DNA of 43,525 nucleotides from positions 1 to 43,525 of the forward strand of contig JAJFMT010000013.1 in assembly GCA_020696855.1 (NCBI GenBank), written 5' to 3'. Shown piece by piece: positions 22,686-32,600 of this stretch (position 1 is its first letter; each line of letters opens with the position of its first letter). This stretch comes from Pseudobdellovibrio sp. GTDB lineage: Bacteria > Bdellovibrionota > Bdellovibrionia > Bdellovibrionales > Bdellovibrionaceae. The notes beneath the pieces were generated by a model. That model was given only the letters and a program-made list of their open reading frames with translations, did no database searches and was not told the DNA's origin. The position numbers and the translations under genes were made by a program.

Positions 22686-24479
22686 ATGACAAATCTTAAT
22701 TCACCACACACCTACCCTTTTGGAATCATCGGCAATTGCAATTTCATTGCCTTGGTTGATACTCAGGCCAGTATTAAATGGATGTGCTGGCCCAAGTTCG
22801 ATTCCAGCTTTATCTTCGGCTCTTTACTTGATGAGAAAGGCGGCGTTTTTTCGATTGCACCTCCGGATTTGGCTAATGCAAAGTCGTCGCAAAGGTATTT
22901 AGAAAACACAAATGTTCTTGTTACCCGGTTTCATACTGATGAAGGATCATTTGAGGTTATTGATTTTGCTCCGCGATTCAGATTGCACGAACGCTTTCAC
23001 AAACCGCTGATGCTTTTCAGAAAAATAAAAATACTGTCAGGTAATCCGAAAGTTAAAATTATCTGCAATCCTACGGGAGACTATGGGCGTATTCAGCCCA
23101 CAGTACAAACCGGCAGCAATCACATTCGTTACGAGTCCCTTGAAGCCGCTGTACGACTGACGACAAACGCCCCTCTCACTTATGTTTCACAACAGAGAGC
23201 ATTTACTCTAACGGAAGATCTTTATTTTGTGCTCTCATGGGGAATCCCGTTAGAAGGCCCGATTATCAGTACATTCGAAGACTTCTATAAGCGCACGGTT
23301 GATTACTGGCATACATGGGTTGAACATTGCCGCGTACCGCAGATCTTTCAGCGCGAAGTTATTCGTTCAGCCTTAACATTAAAACTACATCAATATGAGG
23401 ACACGGGCGCAATCATTGCCTCATGCACAACAAGTCTTCCTGAAATTCAGGGCCAGGGCCGCAACTGGGATTACCGTTTTTGCTGGCTACGCGACACTTA
23501 CTATACGCTTTCAGCCTTGAACTCTCTTGGTCATTTTGAAGAGATGGAAAGATACTCTCACTTCATTGAAAATCTTGAATTCGGAGAAGGTAAACCTTTG
23601 CAGCCTGTTTACTGCATTGACGGCAGCCCCTCAATGACAGAAAAAATACTGGATCTGAAAGGATATCAGAACGAATCTCCGGTCCGGGTCGGTAATGAAG
23701 CTGCACTGCAGGTTCAGTACGATGCTTATGGACAGGCGCTTTTAGCTTTATTTCACTTATACACAGACCCAAGACTGCTGAACCGAAGACGCGTTTCAGA
23801 CCGCACCCTGAGCAGTTTGCTCGGAGGGATCGAATCCACAATGGAAAAACCTGATAACGGCGTATGGGAATTCCGCGGAAAGCAAGCCGTTCATTCTTAC
23901 ACTTTATTATTTCACTGGGCCGGAAGTGCCGCCTGCAGAAAAATCGCAGAGCGAACAGAGAACAAAGCTCTTGCGGCCCGCGCTCTTGAAGCCATGGTGA
24001 AGGCCGAACAAATGCTGGAAAAATGTTTTGATCCTGAGATCGGTGCCTACACTCAGGCTGTCGGATCAAAAGATTTAGATGCAAGCGCATTGCAATTAAT
24101 CACAATGGGTTACTTCACCGGCAAGAACACTGACCGTGCTATTTCTCATATCCGGGCCGTACAAAAATCTCTGGAAATCGAACCGGGTTATTTAAACCGC
24201 TATGTTCACCCCGATGATTTCGGTGAACAAAAATCCGCGTTTTTGATCTGCAGCTACTGGCTGATTGAATCAATGGCTGTTCTGGGATTTAAGGATGAAG
24301 CGCTGGAATATTTCAAAAAAGTTTTAGCGACACAGAATCACGTTGGTCTTATGGCTGAAGACTTCGATGTCGAGACAAAAAGCCAATGGGGTAACTTCCC
24401 TCAAACTTATAGTCATGTCGGTTTAATTAATAGCGCTTTTGCTCTCGACAAAGCGATGAACAAGCCGCCTTACTTATAA
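22686..24479 (+). CDS. Glycoside hydrolase family 15 enzyme (glucoamylase/trehalase-like)
   Basis: 597 residues from ATG 22686, which has GGGGG about 5 bases upstream; a TTG at 22665 is in frame but lies before that site. GH15 signatures are clear. The N-terminal domain has YPFGIIGNCNFIALVD and IKWMCWPKFDSSFIFG. The (alpha/alpha)6 barrel has GRNWDYRFCWLRD, VRVGNEAALQVQYDAYG, GVWEFRG (Glu395, proposed general acid) and AEDFDVE then GNFPQTYSH (Glu558 region, proposed general base). There is no signal peptide, so it is cytoplasmic. It hydrolyses alpha-glucosidic bonds by inversion. Given its position back to back with otsAB, trehalose is a likely substrate; glucoamylase activity on oligosaccharides is the alternative. 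Confidence 0.92.
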   Translation: MTNLNSPHTYPFGIIGNCNFIALVDTQASIKWMCWPKFDSSFIFGSLLDEKGGVFSIAPPDLANAKSSQRYLENTNVLVTRFHTDEGSFEVIDFAPRFRLHERFHKPLMLFRKIKILSGNPKVKIICNPTGDYGRIQPTVQTGSNHIRYESLEAAVRLTTNAPLTYVSQQRAFTLTEDLYFVLSWGIPLEGPIISTFEDFYKRTVDYWHTWVEHCRVPQIFQREVIRSALTLKLHQYEDTGAIIASCTTSLPEIQGQGRNWDYRFCWLRDTYYTLSALNSLGHFEEMERYSHFIENLEFGEGKPLQPVYCIDGSPSMTEKILDLKGYQNESPVRVGNEAALQVQYDAYGQALLALFHLYTDPRLLNRRRVSDRTLSSLLGGIESTMEKPDNGVWEFRGKQAVHSYTLLFHWAGSAACRKIAERTENKALAARALEAMVKAEQMLEKCFDPEIGAYTQAVGSKDLDASALQLITMGYFTGKNTDRAISHIRAVQKSLEIEPGYLNRYVHPDDFGEQKSAFLICSYWLIESMAVLGFKDEALEYFKKVLATQNHVGLMAEDFDVETKSQWGNFPQTYSHVGLINSAFALDKAMNKPPYL

Positions 24480-24555
24480 TTTATTCCGGTCCGTGCATTG
24501 CATTTTATTATAATTGTAAATCTCTGGATGCAATTATCTACGGAAGGAGAATTCA

Positions 24556-25518
24556 ATGCTGGTTTTAGGAGGTTCGCACCGTGACTCAAAGGGGCAATCC
24601 AGTTCGGTAGAGACCGCAGAAAGTAAGCGGTTTGACAATGCGCTGTTTTCTACGTTAGACGCACTTGAACAATGTAAAATTCAATATGGTTTGATCGGCG
24701 GCGTTGCGGCGTTCACACATGGCCGTCCGCGTCCCACTCAGGATATTGACGTGTTTCTTCGTCCTGAAGACGCAGACAATGTTTTAGAAGTCTTAAAAGA
24801 CTATGGATTCAAAATTGACCGCTTTAATCCCACGTGGATTTTTAAAGCGTTTAAAGAAGATGTATTGATCGATATTATTTTTCGCTCTGAAGGAAATATT
24901 TATTTCGATGAAGAGATGAACCGTCACACAGTTCAGGTTGAATATCACGGGCGCCCTGTTCGTGTCGTCAGCGTAGAAGATTTTATTCTTATTAAATCAG
25001 TGGCCCATTCTGAAGAAGGCCATCATCACTGGTTTGATGCTCTTTCAGCGCTGGCGCAGTCAAAAGTGGACTGGGACTACCTTCTTCACCGCGCACGAAA
25101 AGCCCCGCGCCGTATGATGGCATTATTAGCTTATGCGCAGTCGATTGATATCTGGGTGCCGAACCAGGTTATTCAAAACCTGACAGGTTACATCTACGAC
25201 GGCAAGATGGACACTGGCCCGTCAGCAAAGGCGCAGGAACAACAGCTGATCAAATCAAAAGTTAAAACCGAACATGGTGACACCTATCTTGCTGCCACCA
25301 TTCGCGAAGCTTTAGCTGAAGATCCGACGACCGGCACATTGGATGTCGAAATTTTCGTTAGAGAAGATAAAATACTCGTGCGTGGTCAGGTGAATTCTGA
25401 TGAACAAAGATCAGCTATCTTAAGCCTCGTAGGAAAGATCGCTCCTTCTCTGTCGATTGAAAACCAGCTGCGTCTTACAAACTTTGATGCTCCTAAGGGC
25501 GTTGAGGCTCTTCAATGA
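24556..25518 (+). CDS. Nucleotidyltransferase-fold protein fused to a BON domain
   Basis: A 320-residue protein with no signal peptide. Residues about 40-200 form a polymerase-beta-type nucleotidyltransferase: GLIGGVAAFTHGR (46-57), then TQDIDVFL with metal ligands Asp63 and Asp65, and a third Asp106 in VLIDIIF. SVEDFILIK and FDALSAL follow, as in the AbiEii/DUF6036-like groups. Residues about 240-315 match a BON domain: DTYLAATIREALAEDP, LDVEIFVREDKILVRGQV and the final SIENQLRL. BON domains usually bind membranes or occur in the periplasm, so joining one to an NTase is unusual. Shine-Dalgarno GGAAGGAG lies before the ATG. The stop overlaps the next start (ATGA), so it acts with the phosphoesterase. 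Confidence 0.8.
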   Translation: MLVLGGSHRDSKGQSSSVETAESKRFDNALFSTLDALEQCKIQYGLIGGVAAFTHGRPRPTQDIDVFLRPEDADNVLEVLKDYGFKIDRFNPTWIFKAFKEDVLIDIIFRSEGNIYFDEEMNRHTVQVEYHGRPVRVVSVEDFILIKSVAHSEEGHHHWFDALSALAQSKVDWDYLLHRARKAPRRMMALLAYAQSIDIWVPNQVIQNLTGYIYDGKMDTGPSAKAQEQQLIKSKVKTEHGDTYLAATIREALAEDPTTGTLDVEIFVREDKILVRGQVNSDEQRSAILSLVGKIAPSLSIENQLRLTNFDAPKGVEALQ

Positions 25519-26258
25519 TAAGAGTTGCTGCCGTTGGCGATGTTCACTTCGACCGGAATTCACGCGGGCGCTTAAGCCGCCACTGGAAAGATCTGGAAGG
25601 AAAAGCTTCGGCTCTTTTACTTGCGGGGGATCTCACACAGGTTGGCCATGAAGAAGAAATAAAAACTTTAGCCGCTGACCTAGCAGAATGCCCGCTTCCG
25701 GTTATCGCTGTTCTTGGCAATCACGATTATCACATGAACCAGGTCGATACGATTAAAGGCTTGCTTTCAGAAGCGCGTGTAAAAGTTCTGGACCATTCAG
25801 GAACAACCTTTGAGTGCAGCGGTAAAACAGTTGGCGTCTTCGGGTTAAAAGGCTTTGGCGGCGGCTTCATTGGCGCCTCTTGCAGCGACTTCGGAGAGCT
25901 TGAGATTAAAACTTTCATTCACACAACTAAAAATGCGGCCAGAGATCTGCTGCAGGGGCTTCAATCGTTTAATACCGATTATAAAATTGCCCTCATGCAC
26001 TACTCACCCACAGCAGAAACTCTGCTGGGAGAAAAAAAAGAAATTTACCCGTTTTTAGGAAGTTATTTACTTGCTGAAGCGCTGGATGCCGGCGGCGCCA
26101 ACGTCTGTTTTCACGGACATGCACACAAAGGTATCGAGCATGGAGCCACTCCCGGCGGAATCCCTGTGCGGAACGTGGCCTTGCCGGTCATTGGGCAGGC
26201 GTTTAAAATTTATTCTCTGGATGAACTCAGCAAAGAATTGAACGCCGAGTTACGTTAA
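25515..26258 (+). CDS. Calcineurin-type metallophosphoesterase
   Basis: A 247-residue cytoplasmic protein with all metallophosphoesterase blocks: GDVHFD (near residue 7), LAGDLTQVGH (about 37-46), VLGNHDYH (about 70-77), MHYSPTAET and FHGHAHKG (about 200-207). These residues hold two metal ions and hydrolyse a phosphoester. The substrate could be a nucleotide, a protein phosphate or a product of the adjacent NTase. The gene starts inside the stop of the NTase-BON gene (ATGA at 25515-25518), so the two are translationally coupled; a modification-removal pair is an attractive but unproven idea. Confidence 0.9.
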   Translation: MIRVAAVGDVHFDRNSRGRLSRHWKDLEGKASALLLAGDLTQVGHEEEIKTLAADLAECPLPVIAVLGNHDYHMNQVDTIKGLLSEARVKVLDHSGTTFECSGKTVGVFGLKGFGGGFIGASCSDFGELEIKTFIHTTKNAARDLLQGLQSFNTDYKIALMHYSPTAETLLGEKKEIYPFLGSYLLAEALDAGGANVCFHGHAHKGIEHGATPGGIPVRNVALPVIGQAFKIYSLDELSKELNAELR

Positions 26259-26318
26259 AAGTTCATTTAACACAAACAGCAAAAACTTGATGCCCTAATA
26301 TTGCAAGGACTTAACACG

Positions 26319-27404
26319 ATGGATACTGCAAGCGACAAAAAAAATCCGCTGGTCATCGAAGTTAACTGGGTTACATTTCTTCGCGGCTTTACGATTTTAC
26401 TTCTGATTCTTCTGGCAGCAGGACTGATTGAATTTATCGGCCTGATTCTGCTTTCTATCCTTCTGGCTGTTACGCTAGAAAAGGTGATCAGTAAACTTGA
26501 GAGTAAAGGCATGAAGCCAAAGGTGGCTTTTCTTTTAGTTTTGATTTTTACAATTATTTTAATTGTCTTGCTCTTTACCGTTGTGACACCGGCTTTATTT
26601 TCACAGTTAAAAACAGTTGGCGAAAAAATTCCGCAATTAAAAAAGGATCTCATCGGTGCTTTACCGCGCGGAGTGATCTCTAAAGAAATGGAAAAGGTCT
26701 GGACCAATCCTGAAAACCTGATCGGCAGCTGGGGCGAAGTGCTGTTGAAAATCGGCGGAATGCTGTCAACATTTTTACAAGCCTTCGCCATTGTTGTAAC
26801 ATTTGCTTTTTATTTTGTTCTCGATGGAAAACGCACCTTTGACTGGCTGACTTCATTCTTCAAACAGGGCAACCAGAAAAAAATTCGTCAGACCGGTCAA
26901 GAGATGAAGCAGATTATTGCGGCTTATGTTACAGGGCAAATGATCACATCTGCGCTGGCGGCCGTTTTCACTGCTATTTTATTAAGTGCACTGAAAGTTC
27001 CTGCCTGGTTATTACTGGCGCTTTTTGCAGGAATTATGGATATCGTTCCTGTTGTCGGATTTATGTTAACGATCGCCGCTGTTGGCCTTATGGCACTGAC
27101 TGTTTCTTCAGAAGCCGCCATGATTTCGATTGCGGCCATGTTTCTTTACCAGGCCTTTGAAAACTATGTGATCGCTCCTCGTGTATATGGAAACACTCTA
27201 AGGCTTTCGCATTTAGCCGTACTGATGGCGATTGCTATCGGCGGTATTCTGGCCGGCCCGTTAGGAATCGTCCTGGCCTTACCGATTGCAGCGGCTTACC
27301 CGCCAATTGAGCGCATCTGGCTTAAACGCTACCTCGGTGAAGAGGTCGTAGAAAAGCATATTGAAATTGAAAACCGCCCGGCTGATATTGAAATAACACA
27401 CTAG
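26319..27404 (+). CDS. AI-2E family transporter
   Basis: 361 residues from ATG 26319. AAGGAC lies 9 bases upstream of this ATG; an upstream TTG at 26301 lies before it. Two long hydrophobic segments at the N terminus are followed by a cytoplasmic or periplasmic stretch (GEKIPQLKKDLIGALP) and four to five further helices (LLLALFAGIMDIVPVVGF; YQAFENYVIAPRVYG; AIAIGGILAGPLGIVLALPIAAAYPP). PRVYG and the GGxLxGxxG motif are typical of the AI-2E/PerM family. Members export diverse small molecules or Na+/H+; the substrate here is unknown. The name does not prove autoinducer transport. It may be in an operon with the phosphoesterase (60 bases apart). Its TAG stop is interlocked with the convergent lipoprotein gene. 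Confidence 0.9.
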   Translation: MDTASDKKNPLVIEVNWVTFLRGFTILLLILLAAGLIEFIGLILLSILLAVTLEKVISKLESKGMKPKVAFLLVLIFTIILIVLLFTVVTPALFSQLKTVGEKIPQLKKDLIGALPRGVISKEMEKVWTNPENLIGSWGEVLLKIGGMLSTFLQAFAIVVTFAFYFVLDGKRTFDWLTSFFKQGNQKKIRQTGQEMKQIIAAYVTGQMITSALAAVFTAILLSALKVPAWLLLALFAGIMDIVPVVGFMLTIAAVGLMALTVSSEAAMISIAAMFLYQAFENYVIAPRVYGNTLRLSHLAVLMAIAIGGILAGPLGIVLALPIAAAYPPIERIWLKRYLGEEVVEKHIEIENRPADIEITH

Positions 27405-28084
27405 TTTTTTGTAATGACCGGAACAGGTTCTGATATACATCCCGTGTATGAATCAAATCTGTCGGTTAAATCTTTCACCAACTGATCCATGATCTCGCCC
27501 TGACTTTCACTGCAGAAAAGCTGAACAGATGAAGTGCAGTGAGGGTCCAGGTTCTGTAACTGCGTGCGGTCAGAAAAAAATCCGATGTTTGCACCCGAAT
27601 GAGTGGCCGTCTCAGGAATATGCACTGAAAATGAATAGGAATCAGCTTCGGACATCATGTACATCGGGCATTTTCCCCAATCACGGTCTTCCTCTTTAAT
27701 TGTGCTTTTATATTTGCAGATTTCCTGCTTTAACAAAAGAGCTTTCAAACTTTGATAGATCCGCTCTTGCGAAATATCACAGGTGGTTACACTGCTCAGT
27801 TCCGGCATATCGTATTGACCAGGTACATAGTAAGATTGTTTTATCGTGTTGTCCTGGAGATTCAGTTCGATTTTATTGTAACTTGGAGCCCACATCATAC
27901 TTCGGGCTGCAGTGCCTGACAGGGCTTCAGTTTCAGAAGCGTCACCAATAACTAATGCATTGGTGCCAACCGGAATCTTTTCAACTAATTCAAATCCGGG
28001 AGTTGCATCAAGCTTTTTTGCGCAGTTTTGAAAGAAGAGAACCAGTAAAGTTGCGGTCAAAATGACTGTAAATAACTTTTTCAT
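27401..28084 (-). CDS. Putative lipoprotein of unknown function
   Basis: A 227-residue protein with a signal peptide MKKLFTVILTATLLVLFFQNC. FQNC is a non-standard lipobox of the kind common in Bdellovibrio, so Cys21 is probably lipidated. The mature part has several cysteines (TTCDIS, QEICKYK, GKCPMY, PHCTSS, LFCSES, TGCISE), suggesting disulfides in the periplasm or outer membrane. No family is recognised. Shine-Dalgarno GGAGACC precedes the ATG. It ends against the AI-2E gene with the stop codons sharing CTAG. Confidence 0.75.
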   Translation of the reverse strand: MKKLFTVILTATLLVLFFQNCAKKLDATPGFELVEKIPVGTNALVIGDASETEALSGTAARSMMWAPSYNKIELNLQDNTIKQSYYVPGQYDMPELSSVTTCDISQERIYQSLKALLLKQEICKYKSTIKEEDRDWGKCPMYMMSEADSYSFSVHIPETATHSGANIGFFSDRTQLQNLDPHCTSSVQLFCSESQGEIMDQLVKDLTDRFDSYTGCISEPVPVITKN

Positions 28085-28308
28085 TTTAGGTCTCCGTTTT
28101 CAAATATAAGCCCTGCACACCCGGACAATATCTAAAGCAATTTAAAGTCCAAAACAGCCCCGCCGTTTACCGTTGATACCGCCTGAAATCCGCTGTCAAA
28201 AGCAAATGCAGGTGAATAATCTTAAATTAAATAGCTTTTTCTCAATTTGAAACACTGAAGGCGTCTGATTTTTTTCAGAAGTGAAGTTTTTTATCCGATC
28301 ATTACAGA

Positions 28309-29529
28309 GTGAAATTTATTAAAATTCTTTTACCGGCACTCTTCATTTTACTGATCGCATTCGCATCTGAACTCTCTGATAAGGCGGCTTCAGTTCAAAG
28401 GCCATCACGCGGAATCGCAAGTGTCGATGAAAATGACTCCACAAGTTCAATCTCTGAGCCGTCCGAACTTTCAGACACGCAGGAAACCCCGTCCACGTCT
28501 CCAGGAACACAAGCGATGTCGACAGCCATTAGCGGTGCCGCACGCGCTTCAGTAACTAAATACATGACACCACAGGATTTCATCGCAAGCCTCACTCAGA
28601 TTACCGACGCACGCCCGTCATCGTTATCGAATGTGTCTGTTTCGTTTGTCTCAGAAGATTCCATCTACTGGGCAAACGGAGTGAATTACAATCTGGGAGG
28701 AACCACGGCTGTTCAAACTGCAAAAATCCGCAAATTAATTTTAGCAGAGTTTCAGCTTTACCCTACGGCCTGCTTGCAGCGTCTTGGACTTAGAAACCTG
28801 ATCACATCCGCTGATGTTAACATAGCCCAGGACGGTACCCTGCAAGAGCGCACGGCCACGCTTGATGCGCCGAATGGAATCATGACCTATGCCGATTCAC
28901 TTATCATCGACCGCCCACGCAATATTTATCTGGACTACCTTGATAATGCCGAACGCATCAGAGGTTTAGAAGCCGAAGGGCGTACTGACCCTGAGTTTAC
29001 CAGATACCTGGCAGGAGAGCGACGCAGTCTTGAAACCAGAAGACTCAACGGCCTGCAAAGCCTGCGCGCCGTTATTAATAATATCCATCATGAATTTTTT
29101 CATTACTGGGATATTCGTGACGACAACAATCTTTCACCCGACCCTGCCTGGTCAGCGCTTAATCCTGCGAACTTTCAGTACGGTGCGGGCGGCCGTTTTG
29201 CCAGAGGTCCTGAAGTTATCAATTGGACCACCACTAACCCCGGCTTTTTAAATGGATATTCACTTGCGGGCGTCGATGAAGACAAAGCCGAAATCTGGGG
29301 CGCCCTCATGGCGCACTCTTCTGAGCTGCAAACCCGCATGAGTTCAGATCCTGTGATTGCAAGAAAAGTGGAGCTTATCAAACAACGGGCGCAAAGCTTT
29401 TGCCCTGAAGTGAACGCATCCTTTTGGCAGCGGGTGCAAAACACGAATGGAGCACGAATTGAATTCCTGGGCCGCCTGATGCAGGCAACGGATGAAGCCG
29501 CTGCCGAAATGACTGTTCCTTCCTTTTAG
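28309..29529 (+). CDS. Exported HExxH zinc metallopeptidase-like protein
   Basis: A 406-residue protein starting at GTG with a signal peptide (MKFIKILLPALFILLIAFA). Residues about 25-80 are a low-complexity Ser/Thr/Glu linker. The core holds NIHHEFFHYWD, in which His261, Glu262 and His265 form the HExxH zinc site. About 60 residues later VDEDKAEIWGAL offers Glu324 or Glu328 as third ligand, the arrangement of gluzincins such as the Peptidase_Mx and lethal-factor-like groups. It should be secreted and cut proteins or peptidoglycan-linked peptides. Peptidase activity is inferred from the motif only. No clear Shine-Dalgarno is present; the gene is divergent from the lipoprotein at 28084, with 224 bases between. 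Confidence 0.75.
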   Translation: MKFIKILLPALFILLIAFASELSDKAASVQRPSRGIASVDENDSTSSISEPSELSDTQETPSTSPGTQAMSTAISGAARASVTKYMTPQDFIASLTQITDARPSSLSNVSVSFVSEDSIYWANGVNYNLGGTTAVQTAKIRKLILAEFQLYPTACLQRLGLRNLITSADVNIAQDGTLQERTATLDAPNGIMTYADSLIIDRPRNIYLDYLDNAERIRGLEAEGRTDPEFTRYLAGERRSLETRRLNGLQSLRAVINNIHHEFFHYWDIRDDNNLSPDPAWSALNPANFQYGAGGRFARGPEVINWTTTNPGFLNGYSLAGVDEDKAEIWGALMAHSSELQTRMSSDPVIARKVELIKQRAQSFCPEVNASFWQRVQNTNGARIEFLGRLMQATDEAAAEMTVPSF

Positions 29530-29615
29530 CTAATACCTTTAATCCAAAACAATCGTGGCCGAAAGTAATGTTAAGAAATCTAAAGTATTGTCCGATTTAA
29601 TATTTGACGCACTTT

Positions 29616-29631
29616 CCTTACTTTCGTAAGG
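29616..29631. promoter_or_regulatory. Inverted repeat in the likely promoter of the CheB-CheR kinase
   Basis: CCTTAC-TTTC-GTAAGG, with perfect 6-bp arms, lies inside a possible promoter (TTGACG at 29604-29609, 17-base spacer, TAAGGT at 29627-29632). It could be an operator covering the -10. Confidence 0.3.
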
Positions 29632-29679
29632 TTAATGCTTCATTCATTTTGTTAACCGTTGAAAGTTGTTGAGGTTTCT

Positions 29680-32600
29680 TTGGCACTTCGTCGTAAAGCT
29701 CCGCAGAAAAAGCCCGCAGTGCCAGTTGTTGCTATTGGAGCTTCTGCCGGAGGTTTGCCGGCGATAAAATCAGTCTTTTCAAAAATAAAAAAATGGAACG
29801 GCGGAACCTGCATTTTTGTACAACATCTGGAAGACAAGTCGGCCGCACTTGCTCAAAACGTACTTTCTAAAATCTGCAAACAAAGAATAATTCCTGTAAC
29901 AGATAAGTTAAAAATTAAACCAGGCGCATTTTATCTGGTGCCGCCTCACACTATTGTCAGAATCGAGAATGATGAATTCAGAGTTTCTAACGCCCGATTT
30001 TTAGATCAAAAACTTTCAGTGATCGATCACCTTTTTTCGGAAGTCGGCAAAGCCTACCGTCACCGCTCTGTCGGTATAATACTTTCGGGCAACGCCTCCG
30101 ATGGTGCCGCCGGTATTAAAGATTTGAACGAATGTGACGGTCTCACCATCGCGCAAAACCCGAAAACGGCCGAATTTCCCATCATGCCAAATGCGGCTAT
30201 TGCAACTGCTGCAGTTGATCATGTTCTTGACCCTGCAGATATCGGCGCACAAATTCAGAGGTACGCAAAGTTCCTCTCTGGCATGAATCAGCTTGACGAT
30301 TTGTATGCTCTAAAAGAACAGATCAATGCGGCAATCCCCTCTATCTGCGAAATCTTGCTTCAAAAATCGCGGCATGATTTTAAACATTACAAAAGCTCTA
30401 CACTGACCAGACGTATTCAACGACGCATGCAGGTTCTGCACATTGACCGCGTTGAAGAGTACATACAAATACTCAATGAGAATAATGAAGAAATCGAAAC
30501 ACTTTTTTCAGAACTTCTGATAAACGTTACAAGCTTCTTCCGCGACAGAGAAGCGTTTGAAGCTCTTCGTACCGAAGTGCTGGAAGTGTTATTAAAAAAC
30601 AATCCCGAAAATCAAAAAATCAGAATTTGGGTGCCCGGCTGTTCTACCGGCGAAGAGCCGTATACAATTGCGATGCTGTTACTTGAAGCCATAGAATCTC
30701 ACGGTAAAAAAGTCGAAGCACAAATTATCGCAACCGACATCGACGAAAAGGCATTAAATCTGGCCCGTAAAGGGTCCTATTCGGCTTCAATCGCAGAAAC
30801 AGTTCCTGCTCACCTGCTTGCAAAATATTTTACAAAGCGCGGTGGGCGATACCACGTAAACAAAGAACTTCGCGAATTGTGTCTTTTTTCAATTCACAAC
30901 CTTATTAATGACCCGCCTTTTTCGCAGCTGGATTTAATTTCTTGCCGTAACCTCATTATATACATGGGGCCGCACTTGCAGAAAAAACTGTTTCCGGTAT
31001 TCCATTATGCTTTACGCAATAACGGTTACTTATTTTTAGGAACAAGCGAATCACTGACAACTCATAAAGAACTTTTTAAGTCTTTAAACAGTAAATACAG
31101 AATTGCCCAGCGAAAGCCATCTCCGTTAAAATTGCAAGACACACATATAGGCACTTCTGTTAATACTTATCTTGCAAAGCTTAACCTTAGCAGTAAAAAC
31201 CCTGACGTTGATCTTTCGGCTATTGGTCAGCGTATTGCTCTTGATGAAATGCCGATTAAATACGTTGTCATAAACGACGAAGGCCAGATTCTGTCGGTGT
31301 CTTCCGGTATTAGTAAATATGTTGAAATAGCGGAAGGTCCTTTTCAGAACAATCTGATTAAACTGGTCAAGCCAAGTCTTCGTGCCGCTCTTCGAACTTT
31401 ATTCAGTCAGGCTAAAAAAGAAAAGCGCAAAGCTTACTCAGAACAGTGTGTTTTAAAAACTGAAAATTTCGCAGAGAAAGTTGGGGTCATTGTTCAACCT
31501 ATGCCTCAGCTGGGTGAAGACTCGGCACTTTACTGGGTTGCATTTCAGTATCTGGGCCAGCTGAACCTTTCAAAACTTCAGAACGACTCTGTCGTGTCCA
31601 ATCAGGCCGATTCAGAGTTGATCGATCAGCTGGAGCACGAGCTCAGCATCGTTCGCGGCGAGCTCGATAAGTCCGTTCAGGATCTTGAAGCGTCCAATGA
31701 AGAGTTAAAATCGTCCAACGAAGAACTTCTTTCAATGAATGAAGAGCTTCAGTCTGCAAATGAAGAGCTTGAAACGTCTAAAGAAGAAGTGCAGGAAGTT
31801 AATACAGCTTTAATGCGCTCTAACTCTGACTTAGAGAATCTTCTGGCCGGAACACAAATCGCCACTCTGTTTCTGGATAATGAAATGAAGATCAGAAGAT
31901 TCACTCCTTCTGTTCAAAAGCTTTATAGAGTTAAAGAATCTGACATCGGCCGTGAAATTTCTGATTTTAAAAGTCTTGCATTAAATAACCCTAACTACCC
32001 GACTGCCGCTGACTTCAATTCCAAAGACGGCTTCGAAGATGAAATTAAAATGCCTGACGGCACTATTTACCTTCGCAGGGTATTCCGTTATCAAGGTCCT
32101 GAGGAAGTCAGCGAAGGCTTTGTTGCAACTTTCATTGAAATTACTGACCAGTACAGGCTTCGTGAAAAAATCACGGAAAGCCAGAAGCGTTACGAGGTTC
32201 TCTTCAACTACAGTCCACTTCCGAAATGGACAGTAGACATTGATACTTTGCGGTTTATTGATGTTAATGAAGCTGCAATCAGACACTATGGCTTCACCCG
32301 GGAAGAATTTCTTTCAATGACCCTGAAAGATATATACTACACAGATCAGTACAAACTTTTAGCCGAAAAATTCCGCGACCAGTTTGCCAGCGGACGCCAT
32401 CTGATGTTCGGGCCTGTTCAGCATAAAAAGAAAGACGGCTCACTGGTTGACGTAAAAGTATCTTCGACTGATCTTATTCTGGACGGCATTAAAGTGCGTG
32501 TGGCCGCCATTATTGATATTACCGAACAAAGTAAATTAGAGGTTCGCTTAACCGAAGCTAAAGAAGCGGCCGAGGCAGCTAATAAAGCCAAAACACGCTT

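Noticed and set aside
23563..24090. 175-residue minus-strand frame within the GH15 gene
   Set aside because: It is opposite the conserved catalytic domain, with no start signal and an arginine/cysteine-rich composition typical of a shadow frame.
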